From NCBI GenBank assembly GCA_963575745.1, contig CAUYUJ010003025.1, forward strand, positions 243,207-307,206: a stretch of DNA of 64,000 nucleotides. The letters run 5' to 3'. Position numbers and translations under genes: made by a program. Numbering within the stretch: the stretch's first letter is position 1; every line of letters begins with the position of its first letter. This document shows positions 10,080 through 20,751 of the stretch, piece after piece. Origin of the DNA: Prorocentrum cordatum. Its lineage: Eukaryota > Sar > Dinophyceae > Prorocentrales > Prorocentraceae. A model generated the notes under the pieces. The model saw only the letters and a program-made list of their open reading frames with translations. It had not been told where the DNA came from and ran no database searches.

Positions 10080-11460
10080 GAGAAGAAGCTAGAGATCATG
10101 GGGGCCAGGGAGAGAGACATGGCTGAGATGTGCGAACAGCAGCAACAGTCAGAGCTACGGTAACAAGCTGCCGCTACTCCAGCTGGAGCAAGACCGCGAA
10201 GCTATCGCGAGCGCCATGAGATTTTCGAGGGGCGCCAGCAGGCGGTGGCAGCCGAGCAAGCCTATGCGACGACGACGGATGCGAGGGGGTTCGCCAAGAG
10301 GCTGGAGGCAACTGTCGCATCTGAACGCTATGCGCAACTTCAGAAGAAACACCTTGCCGAAGCAGCCGGGCGCGTCGCCTGGGGGGCCCGTGAAGCTCCG
10401 CGCGCGACGGCGTCGCCAGCGGCCCAGGAGCTTCGAGCAGCAGAAGATCGGAGCGCGCAATCGGCCGCGGAGGCGGCCGCTGCCGTCGAGCAGTCCGAGG
10501 CGGATCGCGCCGTCGCCAGTAGAAGCTACGATCGCTCTGCAGCTGAAGTTCAACGCGACCAGGAAGAGACGCAGCCACTCGACGTGCGCGCTGAGGGGGG
10601 GGGGTCATTGCCGGCGCTCGCGAGGCAGAGCAGACGGCCTCGCGGGCAGTGATGGGCCAGGGGGCCGACTGGGACCAGCTGTATCGCGAGTTCACCGACC
10701 ATCAAATACAGTGGGGCCCGATCGGCGCGTCCTCTGCGGCGCCATCGGGGGCCGGGCCGACTGCAGATCGAAGCGCAATTTTTGCGCGGGCCCCTCCGCC
10801 GCCGGCGCCGCCCGCGACTGGGGCACCCGCTTCGCAGAGGAACGCAGCGCGCCACCCTTGCGCGGGCGCGTCGCAGTATTTCATTATTCCCAAGGTGGCT
10901 TCTCGCGACCACGATTCGCAAAATAGGGGCGTTCGCAGTGATCACCCCGCCCCAGAAGGCGATGCGCGCGCACGCCGCCGCGGCGAAGGGGCGACGCGGA
11001 GAGACAGCGCAGCGGAGAAAAGGGTTCCAGAAAGATGCGAGTGAGGAGCGGGAGGCGAGAGAGAAGCTCGAGGAACGGTGCGCCGCTGCCTCTGCGCCGG
11101 GGGCCGGCCTTTCTGACTGCCCACAACGGCCTGCGTTTGCCCGCGGACATGCCCCGGGAGTGGATAAGTCGGGCGGGAAACGCCGAGCCGAAGAGGCTGC
11201 CTGAGTTTGAGCCGGCCGCGAGGGCCGAAAATGAGACACTCAAGGGAATGCTCGAACGGGTTCTCTGCAGCGGGGAGAGGGCCGCGTCAGGGCACGGGCC
11301 GAACGCGAGGCGAATATTCAGGAAATCCGTGAACAGCGAGCCGAAGCGGCTGCTGCGGCACTACGGCAGACCCGAAAAAAGGAGAGCCTGGCTGAAAATG
11401 GCGCTCAAGGGCAGAGGGATACGAAGGTCCAGCTTGGGCCAGCGCGATTTCGCATAGGAG
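10080..11460 (+). pseudogene. Coiled-coil-rich N-terminal part of a Gag-like protein
   Basis: Several frames here carry long Ala/Glu/Gln/Arg-rich stretches with regular charge patterns. One at about 10245-10640 reads EATVASERYAQLQKKHLAEA and onward, and similar character continues near 11020-11450. This is the pattern of a long coiled coil. Frames change at least three times. Position just before the Gag core suggests an N-terminal oligomerisation region. No enzyme motif is visible. Confidence 0.4.
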
Positions 11461-11499
11461 CCTCTTCCAGGATGCACGCCGCCAGGCCTGGGTGGCTCG

Positions 11500-12600
11500 T
11501 CAAGCATCTTCAAGCAGAAAGACAAGAAGGACGAGGCAATGCCCCCGAAGAAGGCACCAGCACCGAAACATACAGGCTCAGGTCCTCCAGGCGATGATGG
11601 CGGAGATGGCGGTGACGACGACGAGGGCGACGACGGCTATTACCTTGAAGACGAAGAATGCCCAGCCCCCTGATGCGGGAGGGGATGGCGATTCTGAGCG
11701 CCGGCGTCGGCGCGGCGGAGGACCGCCTGGTGGCGGCCCGCCCTGAGGCGGCGGTTAAGGTGGAGTGTCCGTTCCCTTGAAGGACGCGGCCATTGCCGCT
11801 GCGCAGCGATGGAATGACGCCGGCAAGCTTGGGAATGCACTCCTGGAAGCGATCCCCGACGCCGCCAATTATAACCGATGGCGGCGCAGCGTGGTCAGGA
11901 CTGCGGCGTCAGCGCCACCGAACTGCGAGGGGGCCGTCAGTTGGGTAGCGGGCGCGTTCGATCTCAAGAGCGTCGAGGCAAACGAGTTGAGGGACTCTGG
12001 GCATTTCGCCCGGATCGAACAAATTATTGCAGCTGGCCTCCTGGCAAAGATCAACCAGATAGTCACGGACAGACAATTTTCGTCTCAGCTCCGTCACCTG
12101 GCGAGCGAGATAGAAGGCTAGACATCTCCACGCAAGCCGCCAGGAACAGTATGAAAGGTCGTGACATTCTGCGTGCCATTGTCATCCACGCGACCGCCCG
12201 TCGGGGCCGCGCCCAGGCGCGTGCGCGCGCGGGCCCCATGGGGGTTGAGATCCGTGGCGCGGGCAAGGAAGCAGATAGCGAGCTATTCCACTTCTATGAC
12301 GAGTGGGTGAGGGCACCCAAGGAGATAGAGGAGTTTTCATGACTCCTTCCGCCCCGCTATACAGGAACATAGCTATCGACAGATGCCGAAGTGTCCTTGC
12401 GCGCAGTGCGCGCTGGTGATCCATGGACATTGCGACGACGTGCGCGGTGCCGAAAGGAAGACTCGCGAGTGGCTGTCGTCGAAGGCCAGCGATTTCACGC
12501 GCGAGGGGCGCGGGCAGATCGACGGCGAGCAGCAGCGGAGGGCTCTGAACACCTTCGGCCTTCCCGCGGGGGGCGCGGGACGTGGCGGAGGGAGCGAGAG
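11500..12600 (+). pseudogene. Gag-like core of a retroelement
   Basis: An acidic linker (KDKKDEAMPPKKAPAPKHTG, then Gly/Asp repeats, about 11505-11670) precedes an uninterrupted 118-codon frame at 11765-12121. That frame is predicted helical (KDAAIAAAQRWNDAGKLGNA, then YNRWRRSVV, then FARIEQIIAAGLLAKINQIV). It resembles Gag cores I associate with dinoflagellate LTR-type elements; that is recognition by pattern, not by search. A second block at 12145-12340 (RDILRAIVIHATARRGRAQAR) seems to continue it in another frame. No protease or RT was found downstream. Confidence 0.5.
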
Positions 12601-12609
12601 CGCCTGCGA

Positions 12610-13266
12610 GGGCTGACATCAAATCTACATCAAAGATGGTCGCCTGAAGAAGTCGGCCCCCTGTTGCGAGTTTTTCCAGGGCAAGTGTCCATGCCCCCGA
12701 GCTCAATGTAAATATCTGCGCCCGGCAGGAAGAAGTGGCCCTGTCGCTCCAGCACCGGCCGCGCCTGCTCAGGCTGGCAAGGATGGCGGCAAGAGCAGCG
12801 GGGAGAAAAAGAAAGACAAATTGGCAGGAGGCGGAAAGGGGAAAGATAAAGAGAACGTAAGGAGCGAGGAGCGCCCGGCAGACCGATCCAAGGACGGCGG
12901 CAAAGGCCGGGGCCGAACGCATAGCCGCGCTTCCAGCGTCATTTCCAAGAAGGACTATGCGATGGCCGCGGTTCCTGCCCGCTGGCTCAAGAGCTTCTTG
13001 ACGACGCGAACCCCATGCATGGACAGCCATCCGTCCGAAGGGGGCCGAGTTTGGTGGATCTGGACGCGCCCAACGAGGAGAACCCTTCGCCCCCGCCTCC
13101 TTCCGGCGCTGAAAGCCGGGTCCATGCATCGCTCTTGGCCCTGGAGGACGCAGAGGGCAAGAAGTCAGACGGCGCCAGAGATGAGCAAGATGATGGTGTG
13201 AAACGCCAAGCCGAGGTATACTTGAACGGAAGCCCAGGTCAATCCCCCTCGACACAATCTCCCTAG
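12610..13266 (+). pseudogene. Gag-like C-terminus with CCCH-like zinc finger and basic tail
   Basis: Near 12650-12715 one frame reads CCEFFQGKCPCPRAQCKY, a Cys-rich block like a CCCH zinc finger or nucleocapsid module, but with Arg where the final His would be expected. A Lys/Glu/Gly-rich low-complexity tail follows (12760-12950), then VPARWLKSF near 12975. It would bind nucleic acid as part of a Gag. The order helical core, Cys box, basic tail supports the Gag reading. Confidence 0.45.
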
Positions 13267-13377
13267 AGTTTCCTCACGCATTCATGTCGACGCACTTCTG
13301 CTTCGGAGGGGCCCCGACGCCGCCAAAGAGGGAACGGATTCCGATGAATGAATATTAGCAGGGAAGGGAGAAGGGGG

Positions 13378-13404
13378 AGAGAGAGAGAGAGAGAGAGAGA
13401 GAGA
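13378..13404 (+). repeat. GA dinucleotide run
   Basis: About 12 GA units. It interrupts the coding remnants between the Gag-like tail and the next coding block. Confidence 0.95.
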
Positions 13405-13479
13405 CGGTCCACCCCGGGCTTGAGCACGCGGATAAGGGCGAGCACGGTGCCCCGCTTATATATTGAGGAAGACGACGAC

Positions 13480-15472
13480 GCAGGATTGCGGGCCGCATCC
13501 ATTGCGCTGGCCCGGCAGCTGGAGGAGCATCATGACTCCGGCCCTGAGTCCTTCGCAGACAGTAAAAGCAGGGCAGTGGTTTCCAGGAAAGACCGTTGGA
13601 ATGGTCACGTGATTTGGTGGGTGATGCGCTACTAGAGTACCCCGAGGACAGGGCAAAGGCGCGTCGATTCCTGCGCGCCCTCTGCAACGCGGTTGAGCCA
13701 CGCTGCCTCCCGACTCACGAGTTTGGCCTCAGCCCGATGATCTTGACCGGTGACCTGTGCGCGCCTGCATAGCACTCGGGGATGGACATGGTAGAGGTTG
13801 GACGCATTGGCTCGCTCATCGTTCACCTAGCACTGCACGGCGCAGCCCACGTCCGCAGTTCAGGAGGATGGGTTGAGGCGTCCGCCATGGTCAAGATGCT
13901 GGACGACGTGAGTGATGACAAGGTGTACACACCCGTATTGCATGCTCTTGCTCAATTGCCGCGCTATACAGTCCAGATTTCCGGCGTGAGCATGACAAAC
14001 GCCGAAGAAGGTCCCACTGCTGAGCCAGAAGATTGGAGCAACATTTTTGGGCGCAGACCACGTGACGTCGACTATGTCGACAGGAGCGCACCTATGGTGA
14101 CGCCCTCGGCGAGAGTGCCACTGCTGCGTCGCGCTTGCAAGGGTCACTCCGTTCGAGTTGCTGACCCGAAACGCATGTGCATCAGGTATGGTGCGGCAGC
14201 GAGGTATTCACACCAGGCGATTGTCATTCCATTGGGCGACGCATCGGTGCGAAGGTCTATGTCCGGGCACGTTGAGCGGCCGCATAGGGACCTCCAGGGC
14301 GTGCGGCAGCACCGTTTCTTGACCTGCCTGCCGGCTCAGCTTGGACCGCACCCTGCCTCTGAGGTCTCAGTCGTCAGAGACCATGATCGGGGTCTGGTGG
14401 AGCAGTTTTAAGCTGGTACGGAGAGCGCAGGAGGGTCAATGCGGTGAAATGCGTGGGCGGCTGCCGACGCGGCATAGACCTGAAGGATGGGCGCGAGCTG
14501 TGGCCGGCCAAGCATTGGATGATAGTGTTTTCGGTCTGGAAGATCAGCATTCGCTTTCGGAGTCGCACTTTCGAGACTCCCATCTTCGAGAATCAGGACA
14601 TCTGGATTCAACGCGATGGCTCCCTGGCGACTGCGTTCTGGCCCAAATGGAGCGACATTGATCAGATCATGCGCCCTACCGTGTCGAGGACGCAGCGGAT
14701 CGGGACCTCGTGGACTTGAGTTTATGACCGACGGAACGCTGCGCTCAAGGTCTACCCCGGTTTGAACACGTCATGCATAGACTTGATCAAACAGCGCCAC
14801 GTTCTCGTTCGGGCACCTGGTGACGATGATGATGCTGATGATGATGTGCTCGTTTCTACTGCGAAGGAGCTTGCACTCTGCGCGCAGAATTTCTGGGATG
14901 ACGGCTACCTTCTGCTCTGCAGCGATTGCCGTAAGCGGCTGGGTGCACTGAGTTGCCTTACGTGCAGTGCACTTGTTCAGCACGGCACCTCTATTACTGA
15001 CCCTGACATGATTTGGCCGAAGATCTACTATCGAGAAATCGGTTTGGCCAGGCGGGATCGAGAGGGCCATGCCCCCAACCCTACGGCGCAGAGCACAGGG
15101 GGGAAATGGGCGGGCCATGGTACCGACCGCGCGCAGGTACGAGCACAGAACAGGTGGAAAGGCACTGGCGGCGAAGGTATCAGCGCTCGTGCAAATAATG
15201 CACTGCAAGGAAAGACCGCGCTGCACAGCAACGCCATGACGGTCTTTGCCCGGCTGCCAACGCCCCCAGATGACGAGCTACCCGAGCGGCAGAACCCGTC
15301 CTACAAGCAGGAGAAGGCCAAGAAGCTGGCTCACAGGTGGATCAGATCTGGAACGTACATCTCAAGACGCCTGCTACTGGTAAGAACGTGGTCGTTTCTC
15401 CGTGGATGTGGCGGCCGTGCGCAGCTGGAGGGCACTGAGCGGGTGCGGGTATGCCATTTCGGAAACTTTTGA
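13480..15472 (+). pseudogene. Unrecognised protein-coding remnant
   Basis: Protein-like sequence persists across shifting frames. Examples are DDAGLRAASIALARQLEEHH (about 13475-13530), LEYPEDRAKARRFLRALCNAVE (13633-13700), a frame at 13782-14411 with VYTPVLHALAQLPRYTVQ, and a 236-codon frame at 14762-15472. The last contains VLVRAPGDDDDADDDVLVS, Cys-containing KRLGALSCLTCSALVQHG, and SYKQEKAKKLAHRWIRSGTY. I recognise no family. It could be the rest of the polyprotein that begins with the Gag-like gene, or a captured host sequence. Stops (for example near 13768) and shifts mark it as decayed. Confidence 0.4.
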
Positions 15473-15639
15473 TTGTGGCTATCATCGCCCGGAGGACCGC
15501 CATCGCGAAAATCTCAGAATGGGATGGGCCGCGCGCTGCAGGGAGTCCTCGCGGAGCGCTGAAGTCGAACCGCTCAGTCACTCTAAAGCTGCCATGGGAC
15601 AGGGATTGTACCACTACTGGCCGCCAGCAGAATATCTGA

Positions 15640-16310
15640 AAGCTCCGCGGCCGCCAGCGCGCGAAGCGAGGGCCCGGGCGCCGCCTGACTATGTCGGGGT
15701 AGGCGCTTCCCCTCGGGCGCAGCCTGCCAAAGGAGAAAAGATGCCTAATTCCACGGGGCCCGAGGGCCGCCCCACGGCAGCAAGATCATCGGACGACGCA
15801 GAGGGCAAGGAAGGGCAAGGTGGCCCAGAACGACGGCGAGGGAGCTAAGAGGCGAAGCAGTCGCGCGCCAGATGATCGACAGGAATCCAGGCGACGCCGA
15901 GCTGACGACCCGACTCAGCGGGACACGCGCACACGCACGGGCGCTGCCTCTTCGAGCTCCGCCACGGCCGCGGGGCCGCCAGCTGCGAGAGATTCCGGGC
16001 TGGGCGCGCCCTGGCATAGCGAAGCCGACACCGCGCGGCACCTTGCGGACAGCGCCCTTCTGAGGCGTGCGCACGCCGACGACGAGCAGCAAAATGCGGA
16101 TTCCATTCCCCTTGGCAAGCGAACGCCCAGAACTGGCGGTCGTCTTGGAGCTGGAGCTCAGGCAACTGGCAACGTGGCAACAGCTAGAGCCGCGACGACT
16201 ACAGTTAGGGTTGAGAGGAAGAGAGCGAGGGGCACCTGCGGCTATGCCGCAGGTGCCTCCTCGTGGCAATCCATGCCGGTTCTTCAAGTGCGTCCAGAAC
16301 GGATGAGGTA
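15640..16310 (+). other. Charged low-complexity sequence, gene not supported
   Basis: Frames at 15402-15848 and 15820-16311 are rich in Arg, Ala, Asp and Ser without a motif. They may be a disordered tail of the preceding block. Confidence 0.3.
16231..16257. repeat. 12-bp perfect hairpin
   Basis: GGCACCTGCGGC (16231-16242) and GCCGCAGGTGCC (16246-16257) are exact reverse complements around TAT. Two further pairs, one of them a wobble, can extend the stem outward. There is no T tract, so it is not a terminator-type signal. Confidence 0.75.
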
Positions 16311-16470
16311 ACCGCTTGGCACTGCTGTGCCATGCATTGAGTGTCCCAGAGCGCTGCGCGGTAGCGGGCGCGCTGCCTGCCGGGCGCGGATAAGCAAATT
16401 TGGGGCGTTGACCAATCGTTAACGTCAGCCCGCGCGAGTGGAGCTCGCCGGGGAGGCCGCGGGGGGGGCT

Positions 16471-16800
16471 GATTTAGTTGCACCCCTGCCATGCCCCAGC
16501 CGCATTTGCTTGACTGTACCGCAGCTGTCTTGGCTGTGGGCGCTAAAAGGAGCGTCGGCCCGCCCGCCCGCGCGTCCGCCAGCCGGCCGGCCCTCCTCCG
16601 AGCACCGTGACGTTAGCCATAGCTTAACGGCACAATACAACACCGCGCCATGGCCACAAGGAGTTCGTCACCGCTACGTCGCTTGAATCTGAGTGTGGAA
16701 CTACTACAAGAAGAAGATCAACACGAAGAACAGCTACACGCTTTGAAGTTTAACCGGGCTGCGAAAGCTCCCTCCTGACGAACGAGCGGCAAAACATTCA
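16471..16800 (+). repeat. Dispersed repeat B, contiguous copy
   Basis: This matches 4181-4386 and then 8897-8975 in order without interruption. It contains about 35 bp (near 16520-16555) missing from the left copy. Being in direct orientation at both ends of 4.2-16.8 kb, the pair could be terminal repeats of one element or two copies of a dispersed repeat. Confidence 0.8.
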
Positions 16801-17145
16801 TCCGCTTAGGCACCCAACTCTTGCGTGACAACTTGGAAGCACAAGTGATGTATGGGGATGATGATGCACATGTAATCTGAAAACTGGTGAGTAATAGTCT
16901 GAGGACAGACAGGAACATGAAGATGAAGGAGGGACCCAGCAGAAACATAAGGATGTGTAATGACGAGCAAGCAGAGAAAGCGTGGGGGGGACTTCAGGAA
17001 TGGACAGTGCAAAAGCGGCTATGGGAAATGATGGTGGTTTGAGTCAGATACACATGGCAGGACAGTGGATGCGAATGGGAGAAATTACCAGCGGCAAGGA
17101 CTGGACGGACAGGGAACGACGGGCATGCTAAGGAATGATCTGCTG
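16801..17145. other. No gene seen
   Basis: Mixed-composition, A-rich DNA with no supported coding frame, RNA gene or repeat. Confidence 0.4.
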
Positions 17146-17315
17146 GGATGTCGATGGGGGAGGAAGAGGGGGAGGAGGCGGAGGAGCAGGAGGAACCATA
17201 ATAATCAGGACGGGAGACGACTAGCGATGACGACGATGCGCTAAAGGAGGAATGGGGGGAGGAGGAGGAGGAGGAGGAGGAGGAGGAGGAAGAGCAGGAA
17301 GAGGAGGGGGAGGAC
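17146..17315 (+). repeat. GAG-rich purine tract
   Basis: GGAGGAGGAGGA runs, densest at 17257-17310. A purine-rich strand of this kind can form triplex structures. Confidence 0.8.
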
Positions 17316-17329
17316 GTTTTATATGTTAG

Positions 17330-17505
17330 TGATGAACGCGAGGGGGAGGATGAACATAATGAGGGGGATGATGATCATTATGCTGATGCTGCTGATGATG
17401 ATTATCATGATGATGAGCTGATGATGTTTCTGATGGTGTTGCCGACGATGATGATGTTGATGTTGTTGCTGATGTTGATGATGATGATGAGGAGGAGGAG
17501 GAACG
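17330..17505 (+). repeat. GAT-rich imperfect triplet repeat
   Basis: GATGATGATG and GCTGATGAT units. It reads as poly-Asp or as Ile/His-rich sequence on the other strand, and is not treated as coding. Confidence 0.8.
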
Positions 17506-17559
17506 CGGTGCCGGACGGTTATTATGATACTATGGACGCGGAGGGGGTTTGGAGTGGAC

Positions 17560-18800
17560 TTTGATGGGAGGGGCGGGGGCGAGTGTTTCTTTCGGATGAT
17601 GCTGATAAACAACGGATGTTGATGATGCCTTCGGGTATTCAGATGTTTTCGCCGTCGTTGTTCGCAGTATGGTCCAGTATGGTTGTAACGCGCGACGTGT
17701 GGTCTAGGCGATGTGGTATTCGATCTCGGCGGAGCGCGATGCTACCATGCATGCGACGGGCTACAACGCACGCTTGTGCGCCATACTTGCCCTTCTTGAT
17801 CACCGTAAATCAAAGTGCCGGCCTAGTGGCAGGACCGCCTCGCCCCCCGGACAATTGATGCCCATGTATCGTTGGACGATGATGTGGCTAATAGTGATTC
17901 GTCCGTTGTGCACGCAGCGTCCAACAATTGAACCTGCGCCTCTTGCAACGGATCTGATGAACCAGGGGCGTATAAGAGGGAAGGTCAGGGGGTTGAAGAA
18001 GGAGGAAGTGGGGAACGAGGAGAAGGAGGTGGCGGAGGAAAGCGGAGTGTGCACGAGGACGCGTCCGAGGGATGGTGGGCGACGGGTGAGTTTTTGGTCT
18101 CATGCTCCGGAGTGTTCGGACGGAGCCTAGTGTGCTGCTTTTCTCTTCGAGACCCCAGGAGCTTGCGGCGCAGAGAAACCTGGCGGCGGCGGCGGCGGTG
18201 GAGGCCCGGCAGCAGATGGGCGCGGATCGGGACAAAGATCAAGCGCTCGGTCGCATGTTGTGCTTCAGGTGGTAAGCAGCCTGCTGGATACGAGTGTGGT
18301 CGGATACATTTGTCTGCGCGGCCCCTGCGATCTCATGCTTGCTTTTGGGGGAGGGTCCATGCGGCGCATCTCGGTTGCTTTCGTAAAATCAGGCGTCACC
18401 GCTGCCCGATCCAGGGGTGTGCGGCATTTTTTCTTCAGGGCGAGACCCGGAATCAACATGTGCAATTCAAATTGTACGTAAGATCTTCCCCAGGCCATGT
18501 ACGTGTACCCTCACATATTCAGTTACCATCGTTCTTGCCTTGCTGGTGTTACATCTCCTACGGAACAGCCTGGCATTTTCGATCTTGCGTCGGTGCATAT
18601 TCGCAAACATTTGCGAATGAAAGAGAACAGGGAAAAGGGACGGTATGACTCAACCCGAACGTGAGATTCGACTCACGCTCGGGGATGCAGGAGGCACGAT
18701 CGTAGGGTCCGCCAGCAGAGTACATTCAACATGGTACGTGTACTAAAACAGCGAATGTGCCACTCATGGCAGTTGCAGAGATGCGGAGTAATGTCATATA
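17560..18800. other. Unassigned region, no recognised gene
   Basis: Open frames such as 18049-18648 + (199 codons) have no recognisable motif. One frame near 18170-18270 reads RNLAAAAAVEARQQMGADRD, which looks helical and could be a decayed exon. Nothing else is supported. Confidence 0.3.
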
Positions 18801-18829
18801 TGTATACCATATAATATAAACGAATACCC

Positions 18830-19560
18830 GGGGCGTCCTCCACCTCGCTCACATCTGGTGTACGGTCCCGGTACCGCGCTTCCTGGCCTCCCAGGGAGCC
18901 CCCAAAATGCGCAAAGACAGCCCAAGACGACCCCAAGAAGCCCCCAGAACGTCAAAGAAAGGCCCAAGACGCTCCCAAGCAACCCAGGATAGCTTTTGGG
19001 CGGCTCTCCAGGCTCCCAGGAGGCCCCCAAGAGACCTCAAGAGAGCTCCGAGAGGCCTCCCGAGAGCGCCCGGAGAACCTAAAATCGTTACTTCCTGTTG
19101 TTTTCATGGTTTTTGGCCTTCTCACCATTTCATGCTTCCAACGCTCCAAGACGGCCGAAGAGGCCCCCAAGACCGCCGAAGAGGCCCCCAAGACGGCTAC
19201 AAAAATGCCCAAAGACGGACCAAGACGGTCCCAAAATTGCCGAAGAGGCGCCCAGGACAGCTCCAGACCACCCCAGAACAGGCCCAAGATGAGCCCAAGA
19301 GCGGGAGCAGGAGACCTCCAGAGACTTCTGAGAGGACTCTGGGACCCCCCAGAGGCCTCCAACACACCCCAGACCCTTGAGAGGCTCTCCAAAAAAGCGC
19401 TGACGAGGCCCCCAAAACAGCCCAAGAGAGCTTCGAGAACTGTCCCGAGAGAGCCCGAAGAGGGTAAAATCGTTGCTTTCCATTGTTTTTGTCGACGCTT
19501 TTCGCCTTCTCCCGCTCTCCCGCTTCCAACGCTCCAATACCGAGGAAATTGAAGAAACAG
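18830..19560. repeat. Degenerate GC tandem repeat with two 70-bp modules
   Basis: Short units like AAGACGGCCGAAGAGGCCCC repeat imperfectly. A distinct module (AAAATCGTT...CGCTTCCAACGCTCCAA) occurs near 19080-19149 and again near 19466-19537, so the array has a larger duplicated unit of about 386 bp. On the minus strand it reads as Gly/Leu/Trp/Ser low complexity. It is not called as a gene. Confidence 0.65.
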
Positions 19561-19871
19561 TTTTTTTGCGGGGCGAGAGCGAACCTCTTCCGGTAAAAGC
19601 TAGGCGGGCTACGCACAGCTCTAATTGGGGAGACAGGGCACAGGCGGGCGGGGCCTCAGGCGGCCGGAGGGCGGGCTGGGGTACAGGCGGTGCCGAAGAG
19701 CTTGCACAGGAAAAGGAACGCCTTGGACAGTAGCCGGAGGCGAAGACCCGGAGGGTGAGCGGTGAGGTGTTGCCGTCAACGGCGTTCTGTAAACACCATC
19801 TTCAAGTGCTGCGAAAGAAGACGTTGTACGCGACCAGGTCGACGTCCAGGGGGGATAAGTCCACCATGAAG

Positions 19872-19975
19872 TCGATGAGCAGCGTTGTGCCACCGGATGG
19901 TGAGGAGGGGGCCCAGGAGAAAAGGAGGACCACGAAGGCGATGATGTGCAGCGTTGTGCCACCGGGTGGTCGGAA
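19872..19975 (+). repeat. 69-bp tandem duplication
   Basis: GCGTTGTGCCACCGG begins at 19882 and again at 19951, a 69-bp period covering at least one and a half units. It may lie in the 3' region of the minus-strand LINE-like element. Confidence 0.65.
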
Positions 19976-20099
19976 GCGGCCTGGGGTGGTAGTCCAATCC
20001 ACGTCCAGGGAGCAGCCAGCAAGAGGTGCGGCCAGAGACAGGGCCGTCCGTGTCCGACAGGATGTCGGTGGAGTGCAGGGAGGGAACCTGACCTGCACA

Positions 20100-20751
20100 G
20101 TCAGCGCGTGAAGACGGGCGGGTGCCACACATGATGCGCTGACGTCCGCATGGCCGAGGGCCGGGCCTGAGCCGCGCAGCGCCAAGGCGACCGGGGCCGC
20201 CGAGGCGGCAAGGTGCAGTGCCCAGCACCGGGCCGAAGCCGCGCTGTGCCGGGCGCTGCCGCCACGGGAGGCGGGGGGAAGCCAGCGGGGGGACGAAGCG
20301 AACAGGGGGGAGAGAGGCCGGCACCCCGCGCCAGCCGAAGTCGCGTCAGCTTGCACCGAGGGTGCTCACGTGGGGGGCAAGCCCCAATGGGTACAGGTAG
20401 GACGCAGGGTCCCATTGCAAGTGAAGACAGGGCGTGCCACGCCAGTCGTCGATGCTCCAGTCCGCATCACAGACGGGCACAGGTGGGACACAAAGTCCCA
20501 CATACCTGAATACGGGAGATGGGGAAGGGAGAAGAAGGGAAAGACGGGGTCCAGGTGGAATGGCAAGTAGCCGTAGCCCGTGGAACGTGGGCGCTACTGG
20601 GGCAGTGGGGTGCAGGGCGGGGTAGAGGAGGACACACGGTCCCCAGCCAGGTGAGAGAGGCGGGGCGGGGGTCGGGGGCGCAGGTGGTGGGAGCGAGGGG
20701 CTTGTTGTGTCGTGCTGCTGTAGGGCAAGGGGGGGTCAGGTCGACGGCTGG
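20100..20751 (-). other. Probable 3' untranslated region of the LINE-like element
   Basis: Downstream (minus strand) of the last coding block, which ends at 20752 with a basic RPRR terminus. No gene is visible. No clear poly-A or terminal microsatellite marks the 3' end, so the boundary is a guess. Confidence 0.35.

Noticed and set aside
18794-19552. Gly/Leu/Trp-rich minus-strand or Pro/Arg-rich plus-strand proteins
   Set aside because: The region is a degenerate short tandem repeat; frames on both strands are equally open.
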